A stretch of DNA of 64,000 bases from Limnospira fusiformis SAG 85.79 (GTDB lineage Bacteria; Cyanobacteriota; Cyanobacteriia; Cyanobacteriales; Microcoleaceae). The stretch lies in assembly GCF_012516315.1 (NCBI RefSeq), contig NZ_CP051185.1, positions 579,459 to 643,458 on the forward strand. The letters are read 5' to 3'. Position 1 is the stretch's first letter, and each line of letters starts with the position of its first letter. Positions 18,193-28,436 of this stretch are shown piece after piece. Below the pieces are notes generated by a model. The model was given only the letters and a program-made list of their open reading frames with translations. It was not told the DNA's origin and did not search any database. Position numbers and translations under genes: made by a program.

Positions 18193-19643
18193 TAAAAATT
18201 CACCCCAACCAGGTCCAGTAAAAAATTCGCACCATATCCCATGGTAAAAGCAAAAGGTATAATCAATGCTACCATAATCAGAGTAATTTTCAAACCTTGT
18301 TCTTTAACCATTACCTGAAACTGCGCCACACAGGGGAGAAACAGAGTCAAAACTATGGCGGTAACTACTAATTGATTACCTGTTAATATACCAGTTTGAG
18401 TTAAATCAAAAAGTCCCGCCGCGCCATAATCACGACGAAAGAAACCATAGAGGAAAATAGGTGCGACTTCTCGAGGTAGTCCCAAGGCTAAAGTAATGGG
18501 TTCCAATAAACCAACCAACCAGTTAAAGACTCCGGTTAAATGACCAATCCAAATAAACACGGAAACCCAAATAAATAGGGGGACTATTTCCCAAAAATAT
18601 CCCTTCATACGCAGATAGGTTTTGATGAGGATATTCTGTAACTTGGGTATTCTCAAAGGGGGAACTTCCATATAAAATTCGGATCTATTTCCGGGAATAA
18701 TCCGAGAAGTTAATGCGCCGACTATTAGAAAAACGGAGAGGATAAATCCCCCCCAAATTAATAGGGCTGTTGGTTTCATGGAAAGTAGTCCTAAAATCAC
18801 GCCCCACTGGGCGGCACAGGGAACAGCTAGGGCGAGGAGAAAAATGGTAATCATCCTCTCCCGACGAGTTTCTAGGGTGCGGGTGACGACAGTTGCCATA
18901 GTATCACATCCTAAGCCTAATACCATGGGAATTACCGCCCTTCCTGATAAGCCTATTATCTTAAATAACTGATCTAGCATGAGAGATAGCCGGGGTAAAT
19001 ATCCACTATCTTCTAATAGGGAAAACATGAGAAAATAAGTCCCTACTACGGGTAAAACAATAGCGATCGCATAACGAACTCCTAGAGTAATAATACCATA
19101 ATCATTAGCCAATAAATCCTGGAATATCTCTAGGGGAATTACGGCGGCTACGAAAGCATCTACCCTGGGATTAATATAGGTTTCAAAACCGCCTTCAATT
19201 AGGTCTACTAGAGTCCCCGCGCCAAACTCACCGACAAATTTATAAACGCCGAAATATAGGATGATTAAAAGTAGAGGAAACCCGGTAATCGGATTAACTG
19301 TAATCTGGTGCAATTTTTCGGCTAGGTCTGAGGTGTCGGTGGCTGATTCGGTTAAGACTTCTTTTTCAATATTCCCGGCTTTTTCTTGTCGGGTAATGGC
19401 GATCGCACGACTAATAGGAACATCAAGACTGACCTGGGCTTCCATAATAGCCAGATCATATTCTTCCCGATAGGGGCTGGTTTTTATGGTCTCCAAAAAT
19501 TGGGGATCTCGCTGCAAAATTAGTAGGGCTAAACTTCTATGGGAGAGGGTATAGGAGGGGAGACTATTATCTTTCAATAACAGAGATTCGATGTGAGCGA
19601 TCGCTATTTCTATGGTCGGAGGATACACTACTGGACTCAACAT
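18192..19643 (-). CDS. feoB: FeoB membrane (transport) part, separate reading frame
   Basis: 483 residues covering the helical transport region of FeoB: several membrane segments, two nucleoside-recognition/Gate segments, and motifs such as VLGLGCDTMATVVTRTLETRRERM and AVPCAAQWGVILGLL. It carries the conserved Cys regions of the pore. The G domain is in another frame; the two frames overlap by 77 bases (19567-19643). The start ATG has AAGG about ten bases upstream inside the preceding gene. Residues 1-25 still align with the linker expected after the G domain, which fits an old frameshift that became a fixed two-gene arrangement. Fe(II) import across the inner membrane. Confidence 0.88.
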   Translation of the reverse strand: MLSPVVYPPTIEIAIAHIESLLLKDNSLPSYTLSHRSLALLILQRDPQFLETIKTSPYREEYDLAIMEAQVSLDVPISRAIAITRQEKAGNIEKEVLTESATDTSDLAEKLHQITVNPITGFPLLLIILYFGVYKFVGEFGAGTLVDLIEGGFETYINPRVDAFVAAVIPLEIFQDLLANDYGIITLGVRYAIAIVLPVVGTYFLMFSLLEDSGYLPRLSLMLDQLFKIIGLSGRAVIPMVLGLGCDTMATVVTRTLETRRERMITIFLLALAVPCAAQWGVILGLLSMKPTALLIWGGFILSVFLIVGALTSRIIPGNRSEFYMEVPPLRIPKLQNILIKTYLRMKGYFWEIVPLFIWVSVFIWIGHLTGVFNWLVGLLEPITLALGLPREVAPIFLYGFFRRDYGAAGLFDLTQTGILTGNQLVVTAIVLTLFLPCVAQFQVMVKEQGLKITLIMVALIIPFAFTMGYGANFLLDLVGVNF

Positions 19644-20235
19644 AATCTACTACCTTGGTTTTTAATTCTTGAACTCCAATATTATGGGCTGCAGCCATTA
19701 ACACTACGGGAATACCTAGCTTTTCCTCTAAGTCTTCAGCATTGATTTTAATACCAAGATGGTCGGCTTCGTCAATCAGATTAACTGCTAATAAAACTGG
19801 TAATCCGGCTTCTAGTAATTGTAGGGTTAGGTTTAGCATTCTCCCTAAATGTTGGGCATTTACTACATGAATGACCAAATCTATCCCCCTAGTCATCAAT
19901 AGGTCTCGACCGACTTTTTCTTCTTCGGTAATGGGTAAGAGAGAATACATCCCTGGGGTGTCTATAATGGCGATCGCTTTGTCTCCAATTATCATGTCTC
20001 CTGTGGAAATATCTACGGTGGTTCCCGGATAGTTGGAAACTGTGGCATAATAGCTAGTTAGGGCATTAAATAATACGCTTTTTCCCACATTCGGAGAACC
20101 CACTAGGGCGACTGTAGGCTTATTTGACACCGCCGAGAAATGGCGATCGCTTTTCGGTCTCCACCACTTCCACCAAGGTCTCGGTGAGCTAGAAGTTTGA
20201 CCTGAACAGTTTTTAGAGCAGTGATTACAACTCAT
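19567..20235 (-). CDS. feoB: FeoB N-terminal GTPase part, separate reading frame
   Basis: 222 residues. G1 is GSPNVGKS (46-53), G3 is DTPG (92-95), and the FeoB-type G4 is NLID. It is preceded by a Cys-rich start, MSCNHCSKNCSG, a CxxCxxxC pattern that could bind metal or redox-regulate the protein, then a Trp/Pro linker. The protein ends after the G domain with about 25 non-family residues read in the overlap. It is the first gene of feoB(G)-feoB(TM)-feoA. A Fur-box-like sequence lies about 170 bases upstream. In one-piece FeoB the G domain is covalently joined; here it must associate in trans unless ribosomes shift frame. Confidence 0.88.
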   Translation of the reverse strand: MSCNHCSKNCSGQTSSSPRPWWKWWRPKSDRHFSAVSNKPTVALVGSPNVGKSVLFNALTSYYATVSNYPGTTVDISTGDMIIGDKAIAIIDTPGMYSLLPITEEEKVGRDLLMTRGIDLVIHVVNAQHLGRMLNLTLQLLEAGLPVLLAVNLIDEADHLGIKINAEDLEEKLGIPVVLMAAAHNIGVQELKTKVVDYVESSSVSSDHRNSDRSHRISVIER

Positions 20236-20402
20236 GTAGATTATTAGTAATAATTTACTTTTATTTAATCCATGAATTATAGAATATCACTACAATATCG
20301 TCAATCACAAAAATTCCCGGTTTCTGGCTATAAAACATAATCTAGGATTATCTAAACATGGTTTTAGATACAAACATTAAATCAATCGAAAAAAATTTAG
20401 AT

Positions 20403-20421
20403 GATAATGGTTCTCATTATC
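20403..20421 (-). promoter_or_regulatory. Fur-box-like operator upstream of the feo operon
   Basis: GATAATGGTTCTCATTATC matches 16 of 19 positions of the classical Fur consensus and is a near palindrome. It lies 168 bases before the feoB G-part start, with no other gene between. Iron repression by FurA is the natural inference. Nothing else in this ~430-base gap resembles a gene, apart from an unconvincing 66-codon minus-strand frame. Confidence 0.75.
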
Positions 20422-20668
20422 GCAGAAAATCTGACGAGAGAATCGGTACTTGACAAGCCCCAATGTTAATGATAGAGTGGAATCTATAGGTTATGCTCCT
20501 CTTGGTGTGGGTTATGTCAGCTACAAGATAAATTATAGGAACCCAAAGCCAGTAAAGCCGTAGTGACATTGACCAATTTCGGGAATAGAGACTCGAGAAG
20601 ATTTCGCCGCGATGCACGAGTATTTTTTAGGCCAAAATTAGGGGGCTTGACAAAATTCCACATTTATG

Positions 20669-21790
20669 CTAATCCCCGTCAGAGTTGAAGTGGTGAGTAA
20701 GTAGATGTTTGGTAATTAATTCCGCCGCCAATGCGTTTCCGGCGATATTCCAGTGGCTGTCATTAGGTCGGTAGAGTCGGGTAGTCTGGGAAACCTGCCT
20801 AAAATCATCTAATAAGTCGATATAGTTGATATTGTATTGAGAAAGGCGATCGCGTAGGAGGCGGTTAGGGTGATCAAAATCCAAACCTTGGGGGTCATCA
20901 GGCTTGAGGATATCAATAACTTGGGATTGTAATTGTTTATTGACTTGTACCTCGCTAGGAATAATCACAATGGTTAGGTCAATATTTCGATAATCGCAAA
21001 TCTCCTTAATGCGGCGAATATCCGCCATAGCGTCTTCAAAAAACCCTAGGAAAATGCCGTCCCTTGTCCTAATATCAAACATACGACTTAGGTTAGAAAC
21101 CTGTTCAAGATAGGACTCATCAGTTAAGGTGGGGTGGTCGTCTTTATATTCGAGGTTATTGGGGTTATAGACAGTCCCTTCAAACTGAGTTTGGAGTTTA
21201 ATCAAAGATTGTAAAAAGGCGACGGTATAGAAGGTGTGCTTATTTCTATCGAGGGAAGTTAGGTGATTGTCGATAAAATCATTACCAATATAAAAGGATA
21301 GGAGGATTTTATCAGGATTAAGCACTAACCCTTCATTAATCAATAAAGCCAAATAGGCGGCGGGTCCTAAGCCAGGAATTCCCATATTGATCACTTCGAT
21401 ATTTTTATCTTGGCTGTTTAGCTGTTTCTCAATCAAGGTTAAATAATTATAGTGATAGGGAACTATTCCAAAGGCGAAGGAATCACCAATTCCCAACATT
21501 CGATAAATACCCTCCGGTTTTGCTTGGGTAAATTCCACATCTTTAAAGCCATGGGAGTTTAGTTGAAAGTCAAAATCTTGGGCGTGGGGTCTTCCTCGCC
21601 AACGATTATATGAACGGTTATAGAAAACAAATGTGGGATTAATTCTGTGATAAATCCTGAAGGTAGCCTCGGTTAGCAGAAATGTAATTCCCGCGATAAT
21701 TAAGGTTTGGCTAAAAAATTTACAAACTGGGTTATTAACAATGGCTTTTATCGGTAATTTTCGGGAAATGTTTAACTTGTCTTGGTTCAT
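20669..21790 (-). CDS. SGNH/GDSL-hydrolase-family membrane-anchored protein
   Basis: 373 residues. One N-terminal membrane segment (about 28-46) is followed by a periplasmic SGNH fold: Ser in GIGDSFAFG (block I), Gly/Asn in FYIGNDFIDNH (block III) and the Asp-x-His pair in DSHWNIAGNAL (block V). The architecture recalls O-acyl transferases/esterases such as the AlgX/DltD group that modify surface polysaccharide. The ATG overlaps the stop of the upstream paralogue by four bases (ATGA), so the two are co-translated. The substrate is unknown. Confidence 0.8.
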   Translation of the reverse strand: MNQDKLNISRKLPIKAIVNNPVCKFFSQTLIIAGITFLLTEATFRIYHRINPTFVFYNRSYNRWRGRPHAQDFDFQLNSHGFKDVEFTQAKPEGIYRMLGIGDSFAFGIVPYHYNYLTLIEKQLNSQDKNIEVINMGIPGLGPAAYLALLINEGLVLNPDKILLSFYIGNDFIDNHLTSLDRNKHTFYTVAFLQSLIKLQTQFEGTVYNPNNLEYKDDHPTLTDESYLEQVSNLSRMFDIRTRDGIFLGFFEDAMADIRRIKEICDYRNIDLTIVIIPSEVQVNKQLQSQVIDILKPDDPQGLDFDHPNRLLRDRLSQYNINYIDLLDDFRQVSQTTRLYRPNDSHWNIAGNALAAELITKHLLTHHFNSDGD

Positions 21791-22995
21791 TTTTCCTCGG
21801 TGGCGAATACGGAGTCGGTAATTTTAACTAAGTGTTCAAACAAGATATCTTTAGCCAGTTGGTTTCCGTGGGAGTTCCAATGGGGTTCTTGGAATAGATA
21901 GAGATGGCGGTTTTGTTGTTCTACTCTAAATCTAGGAGTGAGGTCAATATAGGGAATGTTGTTTGACTCCAAATGGGAGATGAGGATATTTTGCTGACAG
22001 GTAATGTCATAATCATCTAAGTTTAGGTAAAAGGTAGACTGGAGTTGATTTAACAAGTGGTCGTTAACCTGGTATTCGTCGGGATAGATAGCCACGATAA
22101 ACTTAATGTTCCTGGCTTGGAGAATGGCATTCATTTCTGAGATGCTATCCAAGATATAGTTAATGTTAGCATCACGATCGCCATTTTGTAGCTTCTCGAT
22201 ATTGCAGAAACTCATCCGACCACGTTCTACATCCAGAAATTTCTCCAGGGACAGAATACCTGGGGATGTTTCGGGTTCGTCTAAGGCGATCGCCTCGGTA
22301 GTCGCCACTAACTGACTCTGGGGGAGTTGATGAGACTGTTGAGACTGTTGAGACCTAGCGGCTTCTCGAAAGATTTTATATTTTTGTTGAATAAACAATA
22401 AGAGTCGTGATTTAGGAATAATCGGATAGCCAAATATTATTAACTCCTGACGGCGGTCAATATCAATGTAAAGGTCGTTAACAATAATTCGTTTTCGATA
22501 GGGGTCAGCATCAAGAAAATCATTCCCCACAAAAAAACCCAAGACGACTAAATGGGGATTATACTGCAATCCATATTTTTTCAATAAGGCTAGTTGTTCG
22601 GCGGTATGGGTTCCGGGATATCCAGCATTAATGACATCGACTTGATGCTGTCCGTAATGTTCCCGAAATTGGTTTTCTAATAAAGCGGTATAGTTGCCTT
22701 GTTGACCACCAGCCCAATTAAAAGAGTCGCTGAGAATGAGCATCCGAAATATATCAGGATCTGGTTGGAGGGGATAGTCTCGGTCATTGAAGCCAAATTG
22801 ATTATTACCGTTAGCATGACCGCGAATTTTAAACCCTAAGTCAGGATCGTATTTATAGAGTCCGCGAAATAAATAGGGTTCGGAGACAATCATGATTACT
22901 TCTACTAAGAAGAAAGGTACAATTGTCCAGCAACACAGTAGGAGTAAAATTTGCCGTAAGGGCGGTAATTTTACAGATGGTAATAATTTTTTCAT
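21787..22995 (-). CDS. SGNH/GDSL-hydrolase-family membrane-anchored protein, paralogue
   Basis: 402 residues, same layout as the next gene: N-terminal membrane segment (about 14-36), SGNH blocks MLILSDSFNWAGG, GFFVGNDFLDADP and EPHWNSHGNQLAKDIL. A Ser/Gln-rich low-complexity stretch (SQQSQQSHQLPQSQ) interrupts the middle. All catalytic-type residues are present. The pair probably arose by tandem duplication and diverged strongly. The promoter should lie in the 282-base gap shared with the divergent mfd gene. Confidence 0.8.
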   Translation of the reverse strand: MKKLLPSVKLPPLRQILLLLCCWTIVPFFLVEVIMIVSEPYLFRGLYKYDPDLGFKIRGHANGNNQFGFNDRDYPLQPDPDIFRMLILSDSFNWAGGQQGNYTALLENQFREHYGQHQVDVINAGYPGTHTAEQLALLKKYGLQYNPHLVVLGFFVGNDFLDADPYRKRIIVNDLYIDIDRRQELIIFGYPIIPKSRLLLFIQQKYKIFREAARSQQSQQSHQLPQSQLVATTEAIALDEPETSPGILSLEKFLDVERGRMSFCNIEKLQNGDRDANINYILDSISEMNAILQARNIKFIVAIYPDEYQVNDHLLNQLQSTFYLNLDDYDITCQQNILISHLESNNIPYIDLTPRFRVEQQNRHLYLFQEPHWNSHGNQLAKDILFEHLVKITDSVFATEEK

Positions 22996-23277
22996 GAAGC
23001 CTTATGAATTTACTTCCTCGCATGATTAATAGGATAGCAGTCCCGACGGATATTGTCCATACCTATCTCTGATGGATAACTGGGAATAGGGAGGGGCATG
23101 GTTTGGGAGTAGAAATACTTGATAATAGTGTAATCAAAAGGCAGAAGGGAAATGGGCGGATGATGTGGAGTTGATAAATAGGCAATCAGGGTAAGTGGGG
23201 GAAATCAGAGAAGTTGCCGTCAAAATAGCCCAAAGGTTATAGAATATAAAAATATTTTGTTGTCAGTCGGCTAACTT

Positions 23278-26200
23278 ATGACCTTTTCTGCTGTAGTTCG
23301 GACCTTGGGGCGATCGCCTCTGACGGCTGAACTTCTGACTAAACTGAACCAACAGCAAGCTCTTCACCTTAACGGTCTTCCCCGTGTTCCCAAAGGACTG
23401 ACGGCTTCAGCTTTAGCCCAGGAAGCGGGGTTAAACCTATTGGTGATAACAGCTACTTTGGAAGAGGCTGGTAGGTGGTCAGCCCAGCTAGAGGTGATGG
23501 GGTGGCAGACGGTACACTTTTACCCGACCTCGGAAGCATCCCCCTATGAACCCAGTTATAGCGAAGAGATGGTCTGGGGACAGATGCAGGTATTAGCGGA
23601 CTTAGTGGCAAGAAACACAGGGAAAGCAGACCCGGTGGCGGTGGTAGCTACAGAGAGGTCTTTACAACCCCATCTCCCTCCGGTGAGCGACTTCCAGAGT
23701 TATTGTCTAACCCTGAAGTTGGGGATGACCTGGGAAGGAAAAACCATAGACGAAAAACTCGCCCAGTTGGGATATCAACGGGTGGCAGTGGTGGAAACTG
23801 AGGGGCAGTGGAGTCGCCGGGGAGATATTGTAGATGTGTTCCCTGTGGCTTCAGAACTTCCGGTGCGTCTGGAATGGTTTGGGGATGAGTTAGAAAGAAT
23901 TAGGGAACTGGACCCGGTGACACAGCGATCGCTTGATCGGGTTGAGCAACTAATTCTCACGCCGACGAATTTTGCTCCGATTATCGAAGCGAATTTATCC
24001 CTATCTACGGAGACCCTAGAAACTCTCAAATCGGCTCAGATATCGGAGACGAAAACCGGACTATCTCATCTGTTAGGATTAGCATATCACAAGCCAGCTT
24101 CTTTAATTGATTATCTACCGGAATTAACTTTAGCGGTAATTGATGAACCTGACCAATGTGCAGGTCATGGCGATCGCTGGTTTGAACATATCGATGAACA
24201 GTGGCAAAATGAACAAGGTAAGCTGGTAACAGCAGAAGGGATATCTGTGGAAATTCCGGCAATTCATCAATGCTTCCGGGAGTCCCTAGCGACGGTTGAA
24301 AATCGTTTTGATAGGCTGTATCTCAGTGAACTGGCTGATTATAAATCCCCTCTTATTCAGGCTTCCACAGCATCGATAAACTTAGCCAGTCGTCCCGTCC
24401 CGGTGACTCCCCACCAATTCGGAAAAATTGCCGAGGTGATTCGCCAACAACGCGATCGCCAATTTACAGTCTTTCTAATTTCCGCCCAACCTAGCCGCTC
24501 AGTGGCTTTGTTATCGGAACATGATTGCCCATCTAAATTTATACCCAACCCCCGCGACTATCCAGCCATAGACTCATTAATCCGTAATACCCCCATTGCT
24601 TTAAAATATACGGGACTAGCCGAATTAGAAGGGTTTATTCTCCCCACCTTCCGTTTAGTTATTATCACGGACAGAGAGTTTTATGGTCAACACGCTTTAG
24701 CTACTTCTGGTTATATCCGCAAACGCCGCCGCGCCGCCTCCAAACAGGTAGATCCGAATCGACTACAACCGGGAGATTATGTGGTTCACCGCCAACATGG
24801 AATCGGTAAATTTGTGAAGTTGGAAAGCCTGACTATTAATCAAGAAATCCGCGATTATTTAGTGTTACAATATGCAGATGGAACCCTAAGAGTGGCGGCG
24901 GATCAGGTGGGAACTTTATCCCGTCTAAGGCGGTCAGAGTCGAAGGTTCCCCAACTCAATAAGTTGACGGGTAAAGCCTGGGAAAAAAGTCGGGAAAAAG
25001 TGGGTAAGTCCATTAAAAAATTGGCGGTTGATTTGCTGAAACTTTACGCCGAACGTTCCCAAAAAACTGGATTTAGCTATCCCCAGGATACACCTTGGCA
25101 GCAGGAAATGGAAGATTCTTTTCCTTATCAACCGACTCCCGACCAACTGAAATGTAGCCAAGATGTGAAACGGGATATGGAAAGCGATCGCCCTATGGAT
25201 CGTCTGGTGTGTGGAGATGTCGGTTTTGGGAAAACGGAAGTAGCAATTAGGGCGATTTTTAAAGCAGTTACGGCGGGGAAACAAGTGGCATTTCTCGCCC
25301 CCACAACGATTCTCACCCAACAACATTATCACACACTAAAAGAACGTTTTGCGCCTTATCCCATTGAAATTGGATTGCTTAATCGCTTCCGTAGCGCTAG
25401 TGAAAAAAAGTTGATTCAACAAAAGTTAACGACCGGAGAAATAGATATTATTGTGGGTACGCATTCGGTGTTATCTAAACATATTAAATTTCGGGATTTG
25501 GGACTGTTGGTAGTGGATGAAGAACAGCGGTTTGGGGTGAATCAAAAAGAGAAAATTAAAGCCCTAAAAACTCATGTGGATGTTTTGACTCTGACGGCGA
25601 CTCCCATTCCCAGGACGCTGTATATGGCGTTATCAGGTATTCGAGAAATGAGTTTAATTACAACCCCACCACCCTCTCGTCGCCCAATTCAAACCCATTT
25701 AGGACCATTAAACCAGGAAACTATTAGGGCGGCGATTTGTCAGGAACTAGATCGGGGAGGACAGGTGTTTTATGTGGTTCCCCGCATTGAGGGTATTGAG
25801 GAGAAGTCGGCGGCGATTAGAGAAATGGTCCCTAGTGCTAGATTGGCGATCGCTCATGGTCAAATGGAAGCTGGAGAGTTAGAGTCGATCATGCTCACTT
25901 TTAGCGCCGGAGAGGCTGATATTCTCGTCTGTACGACCATTATTGAGTCGGGCTTAGATATCCCCCGTGTTAATACTATTCTGGTCGAGGATGCCCATAA
26001 ATTCGGGCTAGGACAATTGTATCAGTTGCGCGGTCGTGTGGGGAGGGCGGGAGTTCAAGCCCACGCTTGGCTATTTTATCCGGTTAAAGGTGACGGACAG
26101 GCGGCTTTAACAGAAGATGCAGTTAAGCGACTGAGGGCGATTAAGGAGTTTACCCAGTTGGGGTCTGGTTATCAATTGGCGATGCGAGATTTGGAAATTC

Positions 26201-26781
26201 GCGGCGCTGGGGATATTTTGGGCGCTCAACAGTCGGGTCAAATGAATGCGATCGGTTTTGATTTATATACCGAAATGCTACAGGAAGCTATCCAAGAGGT
26301 ACGCGGACAGGAAATTCCCCAGGTCGATGATACTCAGGTGGATCTGATTTTGACGGCATTCATCCCATCAGATTATATCACAGATTTAGATCAAAAAATG
26401 AGTGCTTATCGGGCGGTGGCATCTTGTCAGGATTCGGAAGAGTTAAGTAGAATTGAGGAAGATTGGAGCGATCGCTATGGTAAAATTCCCGCACCAGCCC
26501 AACAGTTACTCCGGGTAATGGAGTTAAAACAAATCGCTAAAAAGTTGGGGTTTGCTCGCATTAGACCGGATGATTCTAAGCAGAATATTGTTTTAGAAAC
26601 ACCTATGGAAGAACCCGCCTGGAATTTATTAAAGCAGAATTTACCTGAACATTTACAGCCTCGCTTTATCTACGGTCGCAAACAGGTAAAGATTCGTGGC
26701 TTGGGGGCCTTACCTCCTAGTAAGCAGCTCGATTGTCTGATTCAATGGTTGCAAACTATGCAGGAGGGAATCCAATCATAA
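23278..26781 (+). CDS. mfd: Transcription-repair coupling factor Mfd
   Basis: 1167 residues, the family length. Mfd removes RNA polymerase stalled at DNA lesions and recruits UvrA. Domains in order: degenerate UvrB-like module (1-350), CarD-type RNA-polymerase interaction domain beginning [18 protein letters not shown] (about 495), translocase with Walker [15 protein letters not shown] (about 646), [10 protein letters not shown] (about 746), [16 protein letters not shown] and [10 protein letters not shown], then a TRCF C-terminal domain. Everything expected is intact. It runs divergently from the SGNH pair. Confidence 0.98.
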   Translation: MTFSAVVRTLGRSPLTAELLTKLNQQQALHLNGLPRVPKGLTASALAQEAGLNLLVITATLEEAGRWSAQLEVMGWQTVHFYPTSEASPYEPSYSEEMVWGQMQVLADLVARNTGKADPVAVVATERSLQPHLPPVSDFQSYCLTLKLGMTWEGKTIDEKLAQLGYQRVAVVETEGQWSRRGDIVDVFPVASELPVRLEWFGDELERIRELDPVTQRSLDRVEQLILTPTNFAPIIEANLSLSTETLETLKSAQISETKTGLSHLLGLAYHKPASLIDYLPELTLAVIDEPDQCAGHGDRWFEHIDEQWQNEQGKLVTAEGISVEIPAIHQCFRESLATVENRFDRLYLSELADYKSPLIQASTASINLASRPVPVTPHQFGKIAEVIRQQRDRQFTVFLISAQPSRSVALLSEHDCPSKFIPNPRDYPAIDSLIRNTPIALKYTGLAELEGFILPTFRLVIITDREFYGQHALATSGYIRKRRRAASKQVDPNRLQPGDYVVHRQHGIGKFVKLESLTINQEIRDYLVLQYADGTLRVAADQVGTLSRLRRSESKVPQLNKLTGKAWEKSREKVGKSIKKLAVDLLKLYAERSQKTGFSYPQDTPWQQEMEDSFPYQPTPDQLKCSQDVKRDMESDRPMDRLVCGDVGFGKTEVAIRAIFKAVTAGKQVAFLAPTTILTQQHYHTLKERFAPYPIEIGLLNRFRSASEKKLIQQKLTTGEIDIIVGTHSVLSKHIKFRDLGLLVVDEEQRFGVNQKEKIKALKTHVDVLTLTATPIPRTLYMALSGIREMSLITTPPPSRRPIQTHLGPLNQETIRAAICQELDRGGQVFYVVPRIEGIEEKSAAIREMVPSARLAIAHGQMEAGELESIMLTFSAGEADILVCTTIIESGLDIPRVNTILVEDAHKFGLGQLYQLRGRVGRAGVQAHAWLFYPVKGDGQAALTEDAVKRLRAIKEFTQLGSGYQLAMRDLEIRGAGDILGAQQSGQMNAIGFDLYTEMLQEAIQEVRGQEIPQVDDTQVDLILTAFIPSDYITDLDQKMSAYRAVASCQDSEELSRIEEDWSDRYGKIPAPAQQLLRVMELKQIAKKLGFARIRPDDSKQNIVLETPMEEPAWNLLKQNLPEHLQPRFIYGRKQVKIRGLGALPPSKQLDCLIQWLQTMQEGIQS

Positions 26782-26782
26782 T

Positions 26783-27365
26783 TAATAATTAATAATTAAT
26801 AATTAATAATTATGAAGGGCTGACGACCATCTTAAGAAACCCGGTTTCTTTGAGAAACCGGGTTTCTTGACTTCTGCGGTAGAAACCCGGCTATAATTAA
26901 TAATTGGGTGGGGGCGCGCCTCCGCTGTGAATTATGAATTCCCCAAGACCATCTTAATAAACCCGCCCCACGGCGAATAATCACTGGTTAGAAACCCGGT
27001 TTCTTTGAGAAACCGGGTTTCTTGACTTCTAATAAATAATTGGGTGGGGGCGCGCCTCCGCTGTGAATTATGAATTCCCCAAGACCATCTTAATAAACCC
27101 GCCCCACGGCGAATAATCACTGGTTAGAAACCCGGTTTCTTTGAGAAACCGGGTTTCTTGACTTCTAATAAATAATTAGGTAGGGGCGCGCCTCCGCTGT
27201 AAATTATGGATTCCCCACGACCATCTTAATAAACCCGCCCCACGGCGAATAATCACTGGTTAGAAACCCGGTTTCTTTGAGAAACCGGGTTTCTTGACTT
27301 CTGCGGTAGAAACCCGGCTATAATTAATAATTGGGTAGGGGTGGGTTCCGCTGTGAATTATGAAT
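26783..27365. repeat. Tandem repeat array of perfect 14-bp hairpins (about 136-bp units)
   Basis: GAAACCCGGTTTCT-TTG-AGAAACCGGGTTTC, a perfect 14-bp stem with a 3-base loop, begins at 26836, 26991, 27127 and 27263 (spacings 155, 136, 136). Between the hairpins are GGGGGCGCGCCTCCGCTGTG, AATTATGAATTCCCC and TTAATAAACCCGCCCCACGG, the same order of parts as the 113-bp array at 42.5 kb. The array begins right after the mfd stop codon with AATTAATAATT repeats and runs into the 5' side of the ABC ATPase gene. The hairpin could terminate mfd transcripts. Confidence 0.85.
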
Positions 27366-27400
27366 TCCCCAAGACCATCTTGAAGATAAACGGCGTTTTG

Positions 27401-28144
27401 ATGAAGCGATCGCATTGGGAATCTGATTGTAGCATAAGAGTTGAGAATCTGACATTTAGCTATGCTGGGGAAAAGCCAATTTGGCGGGAAATTTCCTTTA
27501 GCTTGAACCCAGGAGAACGTCTAGGGCTTCTCGGACCAACGGGGACGGGTAAAAGTACACTGATGGAAACCCTAATTGGCTTAAAAACTCCTAACAGTGG
27601 CAAGATTTGGATTCAGGGAACCTTGGTAGAACCGTCAAGCCTGCGACAGATACGCCGCCAGATAGGTTTTGGTTTCCAAGACCCTAACGACCAGCTATTT
27701 ATGCCGACCATTTTTGAGGATGTCATGTTCGGTCCCTGTAATTATGGGGTTAGTAATGAGCAAGCCTCAGAAATCGCCCATCAATTATTAGCCCAATTTG
27801 GTTTAGCTAAATTGGCTCATCGGTCTGTCCATGAACTATCAGGGGGTCAGAAACGTTTAGCCACCTTAGCAGCCATTCTAGCCCTAAATCCTACCATTTT
27901 GATTTTAGATGAGCCGACCAATGGGCTAGACCCGTGGTGGCGGCGTAACTTAGCGGAAATTTTGGTTAATTTACCTATCGAAGTCCTATTGATTGCTTCC
28001 CACGATCTACAATGGGTAAGCCGAGTAACAGAGCGATCGCTAATTTTGGGAGATGGCAAAATTCAAGTAGATCGACCCACTAAAGAACTATTGCAGGATA
28101 GGGACACCCTGGAAAAATGCGGTTTACCGGATAATTGGGCCTGA
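27401..28144 (+). CDS. ABC transporter ATP-binding protein (CbiO/EcfA-like)
   Basis: 247 residues from the ATG at 27401. The frame is open from 27341, but those 20 codons are repeat sequence. Walker A is GPTGTGKST, the Q-loop is in FGFQDPNDQLFMPTIFEDVMFG (the form typical of CbiO/ECF ATPases), the signature is LSGGQKR, Walker B is ILILDEPTNGLD and the H-loop is IASHDLQW. It probably powers cobalt, nickel or vitamin uptake. No membrane partner gene lies next to it, and the upstream side is occupied by repeats, so any former operon seems broken. No clear Shine-Dalgarno sequence precedes the start. Confidence 0.85.
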   Translation: MKRSHWESDCSIRVENLTFSYAGEKPIWREISFSLNPGERLGLLGPTGTGKSTLMETLIGLKTPNSGKIWIQGTLVEPSSLRQIRRQIGFGFQDPNDQLFMPTIFEDVMFGPCNYGVSNEQASEIAHQLLAQFGLAKLAHRSVHELSGGQKRLATLAAILALNPTILILDEPTNGLDPWWRRNLAEILVNLPIEVLLIASHDLQWVSRVTERSLILGDGKIQVDRPTKELLQDRDTLEKCGLPDNWA

Positions 28145-28209
28145 AACCTAGCCCGGCGCAAGGGTGATCTATGAAAGTGACTCAATTGCAGGAATAGATC
28201 TGCAATACC

Positions 28210-28399
28210 AGGCGGTATTTCTTCTGGAAACTAGCGGACCGTCTCTGTGATAGGGTAGGGGTGATATTCGCCGAAAAACTCAACTTCAAGGCGTGGACTT
28301 GCAGCCGTGGGACACGCGGTGAAGATGCTTGGTGAGGGGTTAAGCGTTCGCTCCCCGAAGACCCAAGAATCCCCGTCCTGTTAGGGCTGGGAGTGTCAA
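28210..28399 (+). pseudogene. Internally deleted tnpB relic with IS200/IS605 right end
   Basis: Bases 28210-28290 read RRYFFWKLADRLCDRVGVIF then AEKLNFKAW, the middle of TnpB (around the first catalytic Asp region). The sequence then jumps in another frame to GLAAVGHAVKMLGEGLSVRS and PKTQESPSC, the typical C-terminal tail. So the part containing the zinc ribbon has been deleted. It ends in ATCCCCGTCCTGTTAGGGC and GGGAGTGTCAA, a hairpin of the type found at the right end of these elements. The element is dead. Its remains fill the gap between the ABC ATPase and the CurT-like gene. Confidence 0.72.
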
Positions 28400-28436
28400 T
28401 AGCGATAATCTTGTATTAAGTCGAAGGAGATTTAAC

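Noticed and set aside
20417..20617. 66-codon minus-strand reading frame upstream of feo
   Set aside because: It overlaps the Fur-box-like site and has no clear start signal or family.
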